Shown in pieces: positions 7,869 to 20,955 of a stretch of 64,000 bases of DNA. The stretch covers positions 248,001-312,000 of the forward strand of contig NZ_FXWJ01000002.1 in NCBI RefSeq assembly GCF_900177795.1, written 5' to 3'. Position numbers and translations under genes: made by a program. The notes under the pieces were generated by a model. The model was not told where the DNA came from, did not search any database, and saw only the letters and a list, made by a program, of their open reading frames with translations. This DNA is from Plantibacter elymi (nom. nud.) (GTDB lineage Bacteria > Actinomycetota > Actinomycetes > Actinomycetales > Microbacteriaceae). The stretch's first letter is position 1; each line of letters opens with the position of its first letter.

Positions 7869-9125
7869 TCAGTGCCCGGGCGGTAGCGGCACGAGCTCGT
7901 CGAGCCAGTCCGAGACCGCGGCGGTCCAACGCTCCGGGTCGTAGTTCCAGAGCTTCGTGTGACGGGCGACGGTGAACGGGACGAACGTCACGATGTCCGG
8001 TCGTGCGAGAGCGAGCGCCCGCGACGGCCCCGCCGGGACGTAACCGTCGTCGTCACTGTGCATCAGCAGGATCGGCAAGGCGAGGTCGGCGGCGTTGGCG
8101 ACGTAGTCGAGCCGACCGAGATCGATGCTCGTCGCCTGCCCGGTCAGGAGGCGTCCCCACCGGCGGCTGATGGCGAGCAGGGCCACCCGACCGACCACAC
8201 TGGGGATCCGGTTCTCCCGGGCCTGGTGCTGGAGGACGTCCACCCAGTCGATGACCGGCGAATCGAGCGCCACGGCGCGGAGGAGTTCGGGGTGCGTCGT
8301 CCGTCGTGAGGCCTGGAGCACGATCGCTCCGCCCATGGACCAGCCCATGAGCACGACGTCGGCGGCGCCCTGTTCACGCACCCAACCGATCGCGGCGTCC
8401 ACGTCGCGCCACTCCTCGTCGCCGAGCGCGTAGCGGAAGTCCAGCGCGGGCGGAGCGTCGCCGTCGTTGCGGTAGGAGACGAGCAGGCACGAGTACCCGG
8501 CGTTGCGGAAGCTCGGCACCGCTCGGAGCGCTTCGGATCGCGTGGTCCCCCGGCCGTGCACCAGGACGGCCCAGCGCGTGGACGGTCCGTCCTCCGGGTG
8601 GATCGCCCACGCCGGCGCCGGCCCGAGCGGGGTCGGTACGAGCACGTCCTCGTGGGCGAGGCCCAGCTCCTCCGGGCGGCGGAAGAACCACCCGCTGAAC
8701 TCGGCCTCCTGGCCGACCCGGAGTGCGTCGACGTCGCCGCCGAGCAGCGTCCGGACCACGGTGTGTTGGCGTACCTCGAGGATGTCGCCCAGCTGCACGT
8801 AGGCGGCACGTCTCGTCACCCAGCTGCCGTAGCGGCCGGGGACGATCGTGTCCGGGGACGCGACGAGTTCGACCGTCCCGCCGGCACGGTCCAACCCGAC
8901 GATGCGTGCCTCACTCGGGCGGTCCCGAGCCGGGACCACCACCTTGCGGGCGATGGTCGCGACGACGGCGAGGCCGAGGGCGCCCACGGCGGCAGCGGCT
9001 CCACCGGCGATGACGATCGCATCCGTCGCCGAACCCCGCCGTCGGATGCCGGTGCTCGCCGCTCCTCGACCGCCTGCCTGCGACCCGGGTCCGCGTCTCC
9101 GCCCGGCGTGCCTCTGCCCATTCAT
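7869..9125 (-). CDS. Membrane-anchored alpha/beta hydrolase
   Basis: This 418-aa protein has a basic, low-complexity N-terminus, one transmembrane helix (residues 34-60), and a middle domain of unknown function (about 70-150). A C-terminal alpha/beta hydrolase fold follows, with oxyanion strand VLVHGRGTT, nucleophile elbow GWSMGG (Ser263), acidic residue in HSDDDGYVP and the catalytic His in VARHTKLWN. It is probably an extracytoplasmic or membrane-facing esterase/lipase of unknown substrate. It is divergent from the DUF3000 gene with only 25 bp between start codons, so the two promoters must overlap. Confidence 0.82.
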   Translation of the reverse strand: MNGQRHAGRRRGPGSQAGGRGAASTGIRRRGSATDAIVIAGGAAAAVGALGLAVVATIARKVVVPARDRPSEARIVGLDRAGGTVELVASPDTIVPGRYGSWVTRRAAYVQLGDILEVRQHTVVRTLLGGDVDALRVGQEAEFSGWFFRRPEELGLAHEDVLVPTPLGPAPAWAIHPEDGPSTRWAVLVHGRGTTRSEALRAVPSFRNAGYSCLLVSYRNDGDAPPALDFRYALGDEEWRDVDAAIGWVREQGAADVVLMGWSMGGAIVLQASRRTTHPELLRAVALDSPVIDWVDVLQHQARENRIPSVVGRVALLAISRRWGRLLTGQATSIDLGRLDYVANAADLALPILLMHSDDDGYVPAGPSRALALARPDIVTFVPFTVARHTKLWNYDPERWTAAVSDWLDELVPLPPGH

Positions 9126-9138
9126 CGGGATGTAACTC

Positions 9139-9144
9139 TAGTCT
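9139..9144 (+). promoter_or_regulatory. -10 hexamer for a leaderless DUF3000 mRNA
   Basis: TAGTCT lies 6 nt before the GTG at 9151, within the 25-bp divergent spacer. Confidence 0.5.
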
Positions 9145-9150
9145 TCAGTC

Positions 9151-9747
9151 GTGGTAGAGAGTCCGACGACGGCAAAGGTTCCCGAAGAGTTCGCCCGAGC
9201 GGTGGACGCTGTTCGCGCTGCAGCCGTCCGGCCCGATCTGAGAGTCACGGAGATCCCCGCGCCGAGCAATCTCGCGCCCTTCGCCATCGCCCTCGCGGCC
9301 GACGTCTCACCGAGTCGCCACGATGCCGACTCCGACCTCGGTACGGGGCGGTTCGTCCTCCTCTACGACCCGGACGGCTCTGACGCCTGGGGTGGACGCT
9401 TCCGCGTCGTCTGCTTCGCCCAGGCCCCCCTGGAGACCGAGATCGGACTCGACCCATTCCTGGCCGAGGTCGCCTGGTCCTGGCTCGTGGACGCCCTCGA
9501 CACCCGTGGCGCCTCCTACCAGGCAGCGTCCGGCACCGCGACGAAGATCATCTCGAGTGGTTTCGGGGAGCTCGCCCGGCAGGGCGACGGCGCACAGATC
9601 GAGCTCCGAGCGTCGTGGACCCCGCTGGAGAGCGACGTCGCGGCGCACGTGGAAGGATGGGGAGAGCTGCTGTGCATGCTCGCCGGCTTGCCTCCGACCA
9701 CCGAAGGGGTCTCCCTGTTGTCCGTCAAACGAGCTCACCGTGAGTGA
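9151..9747 (+). CDS. DUF3000 domain protein
   Basis: This 198-aa actinobacterial protein of the DUF3000 family has unknown biochemical function. It is predicted soluble, with the conserved core RVVCFAQAPLETEIGLDPFL and a C-terminal ELRASWTPL region. GTG start with a TAGTCT -10 element 6 nt upstream. Its last codons overlap the RNase D-like gene by 8 nt (stop TGA at 9745-9747, next GTG at 9740), which is the usual order in actinobacteria and implies translational coupling. Confidence 0.88.
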   Translation: MVESPTTAKVPEEFARAVDAVRAAAVRPDLRVTEIPAPSNLAPFAIALAADVSPSRHDADSDLGTGRFVLLYDPDGSDAWGGRFRVVCFAQAPLETEIGLDPFLAEVAWSWLVDALDTRGASYQAASGTATKIISSGFGELARQGDGAQIELRASWTPLESDVAAHVEGWGELLCMLAGLPPTTEGVSLLSVKRAHRE

Positions 9748-10987
9748 CGCGGCGCCCGAATCAGCACCGCTCCTCCCGCCGCCCGCGCCCACCGCACCAC
9801 GGGTCGTCACCGACACCCGTGAGGCCTACCTCGGCTCGCTGGAGGTGCTCGCCGCGGGCCACGGACCGTTCGCGCTCGACGCCGAACGCGCGTCGGGCTA
9901 CCGGTACTCCCAGCGTGCCTACCTGATCCAGGTCTACCGTCGCGGTGCCGGCGTCTTCCTCTACGACCCGCCCGCCATCGGCTCCATGGCCGAACTCGGT
10001 GCCCTGATCCAGGGTGAGCGGTCGATCCTGCACGCGGCCAGCCAGGACCTCGCCTGTCTCCGCGAAGTGGGCATCGACCCGAGCGAGCTCTTCGACACCG
10101 AGCTGGGGGCCCGTCTGCTCGGGCTGCCGCGTGTCGGGCTCGGCGCCGTGGTCGAGGAACTGTTGGGCATCCATCTGGCGAAGGAGCACTCCGCCGCCGA
10201 CTGGTCGACCCGCCCCCTCCCCGCCTCCTGGCTCGAATACGCGGCGCTCGACGTCGAGCTGCTCGTCGACGCCGCGGAGGAACTGGCAGCCCGCATCGAG
10301 GATGCCGGGAAGAGCGACATCGCGCGGCAGGAGTTCCAGGCGACGCTCGCCCGGGAGGCGAAGGCTCCCCGCGCCGAGCCCTGGCGCCGCCTCTCCGGAC
10401 TCCATGCCGTCCGCGGGCAACGCAACCTCGCCGTCGCTCGCGAGCTCTGGGTCGCGCGTGACGAACTCGCGCAGCGCCGCGACACCGCCCCCGGGCGGCT
10501 CATCCCCGACGCCTCGATCACCGCGGCCGCGAAGGCCAACCCCGGCTCGAAGCGGGACCTCGCAGCGCTCTCGGACTTCCGTGGGCGGGCGAGCCGAACC
10601 GAACTCGACCTCTGGTGGAACGCGATCCACACCGGCCAGACCACCGAGGACCTCCCCGGTGCCCGCCCGGCCAGCGACACGCTGCCGCCCCCGCGCAGCT
10701 GGTCCGACAAGAACCCGGATGCGCACGCCAGGTACACCGCGGCACGGACGAAGATCCTCGCGACGGCGGAGTTCCTGACGATGCCGGTCGAGAACCTGCT
10801 CACGCCGGAGACGCTTCGTCGCCTGGCCTGGACGCCGCCCGAACCACTCACCGTCGAGACGGTCGCTGCAGCACTCGCCGAGCATGAGGCACGCCCGTGG
10901 CAGATCGACGCGACCGCCCGGGCGATCACCGACGCCTTTGTCGAGTCGGCCCAATCCCCGGTGGAGCCTGACCCGGACGCTTCGTAG
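9740..10987 (+). CDS. RNase D-like 3'-5' exonuclease with HRDC domain
   Basis: The 415-aa product has an N-terminal DEDDy exonuclease domain (about 25-200) with all motif residues visible: Asp47/Glu49 (LDAER), Asp103 (SQDLACL), and Tyr167/Asp171 (EYAALDV). An HRDC domain (about 225-300; RNLAVARELWVARDELA) and a C-terminal HRDC-like region follow. It probably trims structured RNAs such as tRNA precursors. The GTG at 9740 overlaps the upstream gene by 8 nt; earlier in-frame starts would run through the DUF3000 gene. It precedes the fadAB operon. Confidence 0.88.
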   Translation: MSDAAPESAPLLPPPAPTAPRVVTDTREAYLGSLEVLAAGHGPFALDAERASGYRYSQRAYLIQVYRRGAGVFLYDPPAIGSMAELGALIQGERSILHAASQDLACLREVGIDPSELFDTELGARLLGLPRVGLGAVVEELLGIHLAKEHSAADWSTRPLPASWLEYAALDVELLVDAAEELAARIEDAGKSDIARQEFQATLAREAKAPRAEPWRRLSGLHAVRGQRNLAVARELWVARDELAQRRDTAPGRLIPDASITAAAKANPGSKRDLAALSDFRGRASRTELDLWWNAIHTGQTTEDLPGARPASDTLPPPRSWSDKNPDAHARYTAARTKILATAEFLTMPVENLLTPETLRRLAWTPPEPLTVETVAAALAEHEARPWQIDATARAITDAFVESAQSPVEPDPDAS

Positions 10988-11061
10988 GAAGCGCTGCACC
11001 CGGGTGTCCACCCGTGTCTGCCGCCTAGGATCGGGGCGTACCCCGAGAATGAGGAGGCAAC

Positions 11062-12267
11062 GTGGCCGAACAAGCCGACGTCGTATTCGTTGATGGAGTC
11101 CGGACACCGTTCGGACGAGCCGGCGAAAAGGGCATGTACTGGAACACCCGGGCTGACGACCTGATCGTCAAGGCGATCATCGGGCTGCTCGAACGTCATC
11201 CCGGTCTGCCGCTCGACCGCATCGACGAGGTCGCCATCGCGGCGACGACCCAGCAGGGCGACCAGGGGCTCACGCTCGGCCGGACCGCCGCGCTGCTCGC
11301 CGGCCTCCCGAAGTCCGTCCCCGGATTCGCGATCGACCGCATGTGCGCCGGAGCGATGACCTCGGTCACGACCCTTGGCAGCGGCATCGCGTTCGGTGCC
11401 TACGACCTCGTCCTCGCCGGTGGCGTCGAGCACATGGGACGTCACCCCATGGGGCTGGACGCCGACCCGAACCCGCGGTTCCTCGCCGAGCGCCTCGTCA
11501 GTGAGGACGCGCTGAACATGGGCAAGACGGCCGAGCGCATCCACGACCGGTTCCCACAGCTCACGAAGGAACGCTCCGACCGCTTTGGCATGCGCAGCCA
11601 GCAGAAGGTCGCGGCCGCCTACGAAGCCGGACGGATCCAGCCCGACCTCGTCCCGGTCGCGCTCCGGAGCGACAGCGGATGGGGACTCGCCACCGGCGAC
11701 GAAGGGCTCCGTCCCGAGACCACGATGGAGGGGCTCGCCGGACTGAAGACGCCGTTCCGGCCCCACGGCCGTGTCACCGCAGGCAACGCCTCGCCGCTGA
11801 CCGACGGCGCCACGGTGAGTCTGCTCGCCAGTGCCTCGACGGCGAAGGAACTCGGCCTCACGCCGAAGATGCGCCTCGTCAGCTTCGCGTTCGCGGGCGT
11901 CGAGCCCGAGATCATGGGCATCGGTCCCGTGCCGTCCACGGAGAAGGCGCTGCGGAAGGCCGGTCTGTCGATCGAGGACATCGGTCTGTTCGAACTGAAC
12001 GAGGCGTTCGCCGTCCAGGTGCTCTCCTTCCTCGACCACTTCGGCATCGACGACGAGGACCCGCGGGTGAACCCGTGGGGTGGCGCGATCGCGGTCGGGC
12101 ACCCGCTCGCGGCATCCGGCGTCCGCCTCATGATCCAGCTCGCGGCGCAGTTCGCCGAGCACCCCGAAGTGCGCTACGGCCTCACGGCGATGTGTGTCGG
12201 CCTCGGCCAGGGCGGCACCGTGATCTGGGAGAACCCGTACTTCACCGGCAAGAAGGGACGCAAGTAG
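11062..12267 (+). CDS. fadA: Acetyl-CoA C-acyltransferase (thiolase, beta-oxidation)
   Basis: This 401-aa thiolase carries the acylation cysteine in DRMCAGAMTS, the GNASPLTDGA segment, the catalytic His in GHPLAASG and the C-terminal Cys in CVGLGQGG. It cleaves 3-ketoacyl-CoA with CoA to release acetyl-CoA. GTG start, with AGGAGG a few nt upstream. Its stop is followed immediately by the fadB ATG (12268), so the two form a beta-oxidation operon. Confidence 0.95.
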   Translation: MAEQADVVFVDGVRTPFGRAGEKGMYWNTRADDLIVKAIIGLLERHPGLPLDRIDEVAIAATTQQGDQGLTLGRTAALLAGLPKSVPGFAIDRMCAGAMTSVTTLGSGIAFGAYDLVLAGGVEHMGRHPMGLDADPNPRFLAERLVSEDALNMGKTAERIHDRFPQLTKERSDRFGMRSQQKVAAAYEAGRIQPDLVPVALRSDSGWGLATGDEGLRPETTMEGLAGLKTPFRPHGRVTAGNASPLTDGATVSLLASASTAKELGLTPKMRLVSFAFAGVEPEIMGIGPVPSTEKALRKAGLSIEDIGLFELNEAFAVQVLSFLDHFGIDDEDPRVNPWGGAIAVGHPLAASGVRLMIQLAAQFAEHPEVRYGLTAMCVGLGQGGTVIWENPYFTGKKGRK

Positions 12268-14409
12268 ATGACCGACTACACGACCATCGACTTCTCGGAG
12301 CTCGTCGCGATCAGCGGCGACGACGAGGTCGTGACGCGCTCCTTCGTGAAGGACGTCACCGTGGCGAGCGGACGCACGATCGCGCTCATCACCCTCGATA
12401 ACGGACGCGACCACACGAGGCCGAACACGCTCGGCCCGGTCACGCTGCTCGAGCTCGACGGCGTCCTCGAGGCGCAACGGACCCGTGCCGCATCCGGCGA
12501 GATCGACGGCGTCGCCATCACGGGCAAGCCGTTCATCCTGGCGGCCGGCGCCGATCTGAGCAAGGTCGGCGACATCCCGTCCCGTGAGGTCGCGACCAAG
12601 CTCGCGCAGCTCGGCCACCACGTCTTCGGCAAGCTCGAGGACCTCGGCGTACCGACCTTCGTCTTCATCAACGGACTCGCGCTCGGTGGCGGACTCGAGA
12701 TCGGCCTCAATGCGAACTACCGGACCGTCGACGCCTCGGCGCCCGCGATCGCGCTCCCCGAGGTGTTCCTCGGACTCATCCCGGGCTGGGGCGGCGCCTA
12801 CCTGCTCCCGAACCTGATCGGCATCGAGAACGCACTCAACGTCGTCATCTCGAACCCGCTCAAGAACAACCGGATGCTCAAGGCGCAGGACGCGCTCGCC
12901 TACGGCATCGCGGACGTCATGTTCCCGTCCGCCAACTTCCTCGAGGACTCCTTGCGGTGGGCCGACGGGGTGCTCGGTGGCACGGTGACCGTGCAGCGCA
13001 AGAACGTGCCGGGCAAGGTGGAGCGGACGATCAAGTGGCCGCTCGCCATCAGCACCGCCCGCAAGATGCTCGAGAGTAAGATCGGCACGGTCGCGAAGTC
13101 GCCCTACGCGGCCCTCGACCTGCTCGAGGCCGCCCGCAGCGGCACGAAGGCACAGGGGTTCGAGCGAGAGGACCGGGCGCTGTCCGAGCTCATCGTCGGC
13201 GACCAGTTCCAGGCGAGCATGTACGCGTTCGACCTCGTGCAGAAGCGCGCCAAGCGCCCGGCAGGAGCGCCCGACAAGCAGCTCGCCCGGCGTGTCACGA
13301 AGGTCGGCATCATCGGTGCCGGGCTCATGGCGAGCCAGTTCGCGCTGCTCTTCCTCCGGCGACTCCAGGTGCCGGTGGTCATCACCGACCTCGACCAGGG
13401 CCACGTCGACGCCGGCGTCGCCCGGATCCACGGCGAGATCGACACCCTCCGTGGGAAGGGGCGCATCTCCCCCGACGAGTCGAACCGCCTGAAGGCGCTC
13501 CTGTCCGGCACCACGGACAAGGCCGACTTCGCGGACTGCGACTGGGTCATCGAGGCCGTCTTCGAAGAGGTCGGCGTCAAGCAGAGCGTGTTCGCCGAGG
13601 TCGAGCAGTACGTCTCGGAGCAGGCGGTCCTCGCAACGAACACCTCCTCGCTCTCCGTCGAGGAGATCGGGGCGAAGCTCGCGCACCCCGAGCGGCTCGT
13701 CGGCTTCCACTTCTTCAACCCGGTCGCCGTCATGCCGTTGCTCGAGGTCGTCCGCACACCCCAGACGGACGACGAGACGCTCGCGACGGCCTTCGCCACC
13801 GCGGCGAAGCTGAAGAAGAGCGCCATCCTCACCGCCGACGCTCCCGGCTTCATCGTCAACCGACTCCTGGCGAAGGTCATGGGTGAGGCGGCGCACGCCC
13901 TGGACGCCGGCACCCCGCTGCTGACGGTCGAACGTGCCTTCGCGCCCATCGGCCTGCCGATGACGCCCTTCCAGCTCATCGACCTCGTCGGTTGGAAGGT
14001 CGCCGCGCACGTGCAGGACACGATGGTCGGGAAGTTCCCCGACCGGTTCTTCGCGTCGGAGAACCTCCACCGGCTCGCCGGCCTGGACTCGGTCGTCGAG
14101 AAGGACAAGGGCGGCAAGGTGACCGGCTTCACGAAGCAGGCCCAGAAGGTGCTCGTCACGGGCGACAGCCCGCTCAGCGAGGACGAGATCCTGCGACGGG
14201 TCGAGGACGGCCTCGCGTCGGAGATCAAGCTCATGTTGGACGAGGGCGTCGTCTCAGCCGCCCAGGACATCGACCTCGGGCTCATCCTCGGTGCGGGTTG
14301 GCCGTTCCAGGACGGCGGAGCGACGCCGTACCTGGACCGCGTGGGTGCGAGCGAGCGTGCCTTCGGCGACACCTTCCACCACCCGCCCATCCGGGGCGTC
14401 CAGGCGTAG
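12268..14409 (+). CDS. fadB: Fatty acid oxidation multifunctional enzyme (enoyl-CoA hydratase / 3-hydroxyacyl-CoA dehydrogenase)
   Basis: The 713-aa fusion has an N-terminal enoyl-CoA hydratase/isomerase domain (about 20-290; AAGADLSKVGD, GLALGGGLEIGL, LIPGWGG). An NAD-binding 3-hydroxyacyl-CoA dehydrogenase domain follows (about 345-530; GIIGAGLMASQFAL, VGFHFFNPV), then C-terminal dehydrogenase repeats (DAPGFIVNRLL). It carries out hydration and NAD+-dependent oxidation in beta-oxidation, passing product to FadA. It directly abuts fadA and ends in a terminator hairpin. No acyl-CoA dehydrogenase gene is nearby. Confidence 0.95.
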   Translation: MTDYTTIDFSELVAISGDDEVVTRSFVKDVTVASGRTIALITLDNGRDHTRPNTLGPVTLLELDGVLEAQRTRAASGEIDGVAITGKPFILAAGADLSKVGDIPSREVATKLAQLGHHVFGKLEDLGVPTFVFINGLALGGGLEIGLNANYRTVDASAPAIALPEVFLGLIPGWGGAYLLPNLIGIENALNVVISNPLKNNRMLKAQDALAYGIADVMFPSANFLEDSLRWADGVLGGTVTVQRKNVPGKVERTIKWPLAISTARKMLESKIGTVAKSPYAALDLLEAARSGTKAQGFEREDRALSELIVGDQFQASMYAFDLVQKRAKRPAGAPDKQLARRVTKVGIIGAGLMASQFALLFLRRLQVPVVITDLDQGHVDAGVARIHGEIDTLRGKGRISPDESNRLKALLSGTTDKADFADCDWVIEAVFEEVGVKQSVFAEVEQYVSEQAVLATNTSSLSVEEIGAKLAHPERLVGFHFFNPVAVMPLLEVVRTPQTDDETLATAFATAAKLKKSAILTADAPGFIVNRLLAKVMGEAAHALDAGTPLLTVERAFAPIGLPMTPFQLIDLVGWKVAAHVQDTMVGKFPDRFFASENLHRLAGLDSVVEKDKGGKVTGFTKQAQKVLVTGDSPLSEDEILRRVEDGLASEIKLMLDEGVVSAAQDIDLGLILGAGWPFQDGGATPYLDRVGASERAFGDTFHHPPIRGVQA

Positions 14410-14424
14410 TCCGCGCGGTGTCGC

Positions 14425-14469
14425 GAGAGCGGGGTGTCCTCCACCATCGGTGGACGGCACCCCGCTCTC
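14425..14469. terminator. Bidirectional terminator between fadB and the aldo/keto reductase gene
   Basis: A perfect 12-bp outer stem (14425-14436 with 14458-14469) encloses a smaller inner stem, between two convergent genes. Confidence 0.75.
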
Positions 14470-14514
14470 ATGATTGAGCCTCGAGCGACGCCGGCCCTCA
14501 GCGCCTGCCGGAGC

Positions 14515-15488
<974 letters not shown>

Positions 15489-15492
<4 letters not shown>

Positions 15493-15872
15493 CGTGTTGC
15501 CACCTGTTCTGTGTAGAGTTCGATCTTGCGATCGATGACCTCCAGCGACTGCTGCATCTCCTCGAGGCGGGCCAGGAACGAGATCCGATGCCGCAGCAGC
15601 AGCTCGAGCCTCGCCTCGGCGGTGTCGTCACCGCGCTGAGCCAACTCCGTGTACTCGCGGAGCGTCGCGATCGGCATGCCCGTCGATCGGAGCCTCGTCA
15701 GGAACACGACCCAGGACACGTCGCCCTCGCTGTAGCGGCGGTGCGTCGATGAGCTGCGGCCGATCGGACGTGGCATGAGCCCCGCGCGCTCGTAGTACCG
15801 GAGCGTGTGGACGCTCAGTCCGGTTCGTTCGGCGACGTCGGAGATGGCGTAGCCCTCGTGGAGAGTGGTCAT
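15489..15872 (-). CDS. MerR-family transcriptional regulator
   Basis: This 127-aa MerR-type activator has an N-terminal winged helix ([20 protein letters not shown], residues 7-26, then the RYSEGDVSW wing) and a C-terminal dimerisation coiled coil (about 80-120). It has no cysteine cluster for metal binding, so it is likely a small-molecule or redox sensor of the aldo/keto-reductase-associated subgroup. The ATG at 15872 is chosen because the -10 lies 6 nt upstream; an in-frame ATG nine codons earlier falls inside the operator. It shares an operon with the aldo/keto reductase. Confidence 0.9.
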
Positions 15873-15878
15873 GTCCAC

Positions 15879-15909
15879 ACGATACGACTTCGAGTGCACT
15901 CGAAGTCAA
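15879..15909 (-). promoter_or_regulatory. MerR-type promoter with a 19-bp spacer
   Basis: On the minus strand, TTGACT (15904-15909) and TATCGT (15879-15884) are separated by 19 bp, the over-long spacer typical of MerR-activated promoters. The -10 ends 6 nt before the regulator's ATG, predicting a leaderless mRNA. Confidence 0.8.
15886..15907 (-). promoter_or_regulatory. MerR operator palindrome
   Basis: A perfect 22-bp palindrome with core CTTCGAGTGCACTCGAAG fills the spacer between the -35 and -10 elements. This is where MerR-family activators bind and untwist DNA. Confidence 0.85.
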
Positions 15910-15927
15910 GCGTGCCACAGCCCCCGC

Positions 15928-17892
15928 TCAGGCGCCGTGGGGCCTCGTCGTGCTCCGCTCCGAAGACGTGTCCTGCTCGACGCGGTCGTCAGGCAGTGGG
16001 CGGGCGACGGGGATCCGGCTGCCGAGGACCTGTGCCACGACGTCGCGGGCGATCTGCTGCGCTGTGAGGCCCGCATCCTCGAGGATCTGCTCGCGTGACG
16101 CGTGGTCGATGAACTCGTCCGGCACGCCGAGCTCGTCGACGGCCGTGTCGACGCCGGCCTCGCGGAGGGTCTGCCTGATGCGGGTGCCGATACCTCCGAC
16201 GCGGATGCCGTCCTCGATGGTGATCACGAGCCGATGCGCCGCGGCGAGCTCGACGAGCGATTCGGCGACGGGGACCACCCAGCGGGGGTCGACGACGGTC
16301 GCGCCGATGCCCTGCTGGGCGAGTCGGTCCGCCACGTCGATCGCGATGGGCGCCATCGGGCCGACGGCGACGATGAGGACGTCCGGCTGCTCGGTCGTCC
16401 GGATGACGTCGACACCGTCGTGCAGACGCTCGACGGCCGGGAGCTCGGCGGGGGCGCTGCCCTTCGGGAACCGGATGACGGTCGGGGCGTCGTCGATCGA
16501 GACGGCCTCACGCAGTTCCTCGCGCAGCCGCTCGCCATCACGCGGTGCCGCGATCCGGATACCCGGGACGACCTGCAGGATCGCGAGGTCCCAGATGCCG
16601 TGGTGGCTCGGTCCGTCGGGGCCGGTCACGCCGGCGCGGTCGAGGACGATCGTGACCCCCGCGCGGTGCAGCGCGACGTCCATGAGCAGTTGGTCGAAGG
16701 CGCGGTTCACGAACGTCGCGTACACGGCCACCACCGGGTGCAGTCCACCGAACGCGAGCCCGGCCGCCGAAGTGAAGGCGTGCTGCTCGGCGATGCCGAC
16801 GTCGTGCACCCGCTCGGGGAAGCGTTCGGCGAAGGCGTGGAGCCCGACCGGCCGCAGCATGGCGGCCGTGATGGCCACGACGCGGTCGTCGGCCTCGGCC
16901 ACCGCGAGGATCTCCTCGCTGAACACGGCCGTCCAGGACGGTCGGGACGCTGCCCCGACGGGCTCCCCGGTCTCGGGATCGATCACGCCGACGGCATGGA
17001 ACTGGTCGGCGTCGTCGTCCCGTGCCGGCTGGAACCCACGACCCTTCTCGGTGATCGCGTGGACGATCACCGGCGCACCGTAGTGCTTCGCCTGGGTCAG
17101 GGCCTCCTCCATCGCGTGGATGTCGTGTCCGTCGACCGGCCCGATGTACTTGATGTCGAGGTTGGAGTAGAGCGCCTCGTTGTTCGTGAGGCGGGACAGG
17201 AACCCGTGGGCGCCTCCGCGGACGCCCCGATAGAGCGCGCGTCCCGGACCGCCGAGGAGGTTGAAGGCCCGCTGGCTGCGCTCGCGGAGGTCGCGATAGC
17301 TCCGGCGGGTCCGCACACCGCTCAGGAACCGCGCCATACCGCCGATGGTCGGCGCGTACGACCGACCGTTGTCGTTGACGATGATGACGAGCCGGCGGGT
17401 GTTGTCGTCGCTGATGTTGTTGAGCGCCTCCCACGTCATGCCGCCCGTCAGTGCGCCGTCGCCGACGACCGCCACCACATGGCGCTCGTCCTGCCCGGTC
17501 ATCTGGAAGGCGCGGGAGATACCGTCCGCCCAGCTGAGCGAGCTCGACGCGTGCGAGCTCTCGACGATGTCGTGCTCGGATTCGGAACGCTGCGGGTAGC
17601 CGGCGAGGCCGCCCCGGGTCCGGAGCCCGGAGAACTCCTGACGGCCGGTCAGGAGTTTGTGGACGTAGGACTGGTGACCGGTGTCGAACACCATCGGGTC
17701 CGTTGGGGAGTCGAACACCCGGTGCATCGCGATCGTGAGCTCGACGACGCCGAGGTTCGGACCGAGGTGTCCGCCCGTCTTCGAGACGTTCGCGATGAGG
17801 AAGGCGCGGATGTCGCCGGCGAGTTCGACGAGTTCCGCCTCGGAGAGGCCGTCGAGGTCCCGGGGTCCGTTCACCTGATCGAGCACTGTCAC
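15928..17892 (-). CDS. dxs: 1-deoxy-D-xylulose-5-phosphate synthase
   Basis: This 654-aa thiamine-diphosphate enzyme is the first step of the MEP isoprenoid pathway (pyruvate plus glyceraldehyde-3-phosphate). The N-terminal ThDP domain has GHLGPNLGVVELT and VGDGALTGGM. The pyrimidine-binding transketolase domain has GIAEQHAFTSAAGLA and GVTGPDGPSHHG, and a C-terminal transketolase domain completes the usual length. A short polar tail (DDRVEQDTSSERS) is extra. The stop lies close to the MerR operator region. It follows acn on the same strand, with a hairpin between. Confidence 0.96.
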   Translation of the reverse strand: MTVLDQVNGPRDLDGLSEAELVELAGDIRAFLIANVSKTGGHLGPNLGVVELTIAMHRVFDSPTDPMVFDTGHQSYVHKLLTGRQEFSGLRTRGGLAGYPQRSESEHDIVESSHASSSLSWADGISRAFQMTGQDERHVVAVVGDGALTGGMTWEALNNISDDNTRRLVIIVNDNGRSYAPTIGGMARFLSGVRTRRSYRDLRERSQRAFNLLGGPGRALYRGVRGGAHGFLSRLTNNEALYSNLDIKYIGPVDGHDIHAMEEALTQAKHYGAPVIVHAITEKGRGFQPARDDDADQFHAVGVIDPETGEPVGAASRPSWTAVFSEEILAVAEADDRVVAITAAMLRPVGLHAFAERFPERVHDVGIAEQHAFTSAAGLAFGGLHPVVAVYATFVNRAFDQLLMDVALHRAGVTIVLDRAGVTGPDGPSHHGIWDLAILQVVPGIRIAAPRDGERLREELREAVSIDDAPTVIRFPKGSAPAELPAVERLHDGVDVIRTTEQPDVLIVAVGPMAPIAIDVADRLAQQGIGATVVDPRWVVPVAESLVELAAAHRLVITIEDGIRVGGIGTRIRQTLREAGVDTAVDELGVPDEFIDHASREQILEDAGLTAQQIARDVVAQVLGSRIPVARPLPDDRVEQDTSSERSTTRPHGA

Positions 17893-17982
17893 GCTGTCGT
17901 CCCTCCACCGTGGGCCGTCCGATCGCTCGGAGCCCGTCTTTCGAGTGTACGCGTCGTGGGCGGGGTGGGCGGCGAACGCAGC

Positions 17983-18017
17983 AGGCCGGCCCCGACGGTT
18001 GCTGTCGGGACCGGCCT
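17983..18017 (-). terminator. Terminator hairpin downstream of aconitase
   Basis: A 14-bp near-perfect stem with a 7-nt loop (17983-17996 with 18004-18017) lies 19 nt after the aconitase stop and upstream of dxs. Confidence 0.65.
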
Positions 18018-18035
18018 GGTGGTAGAGCCTCGTCG

Positions 18036-20855
<2,820 letters not shown>

Positions 20856-20938
20856 ATCGTCTTCTCCTTCGTTGGCGGCGGCGAGTGCTCACTCACGTGC
20901 GTTCCGACCAATCTTGCTGCTGGCGGGTGCTCCGCGGC

Positions 20939-20955
20939 TAGCAAGGCTTGCCTAA
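20939..20955 (-). promoter_or_regulatory. Possible DtxR/IdeR-type iron box upstream of acnA
   Basis: The minus strand reads TTAGGCAAGCCTTGCTA. The left half matches the IdeR/DtxR consensus TTAGGTTAGSCTAACCTAA well and the right half less well. Another imperfect palindrome (TCTTGATGTCGAGA, 21000-21013) lies further upstream. Iron-responsive control of an Fe-S enzyme would be sensible, but the assignment is tentative. Confidence 0.4.

Noticed and set aside
9961-14070. Very long open frame on the minus strand opposite the RNase D-like, fadA and fadB genes
   Set aside because: It is antisense to three well-supported enzymes, its translation is Arg/Val/Glu-rich without domain signatures, and such antisense frames are expected at about 70% GC.
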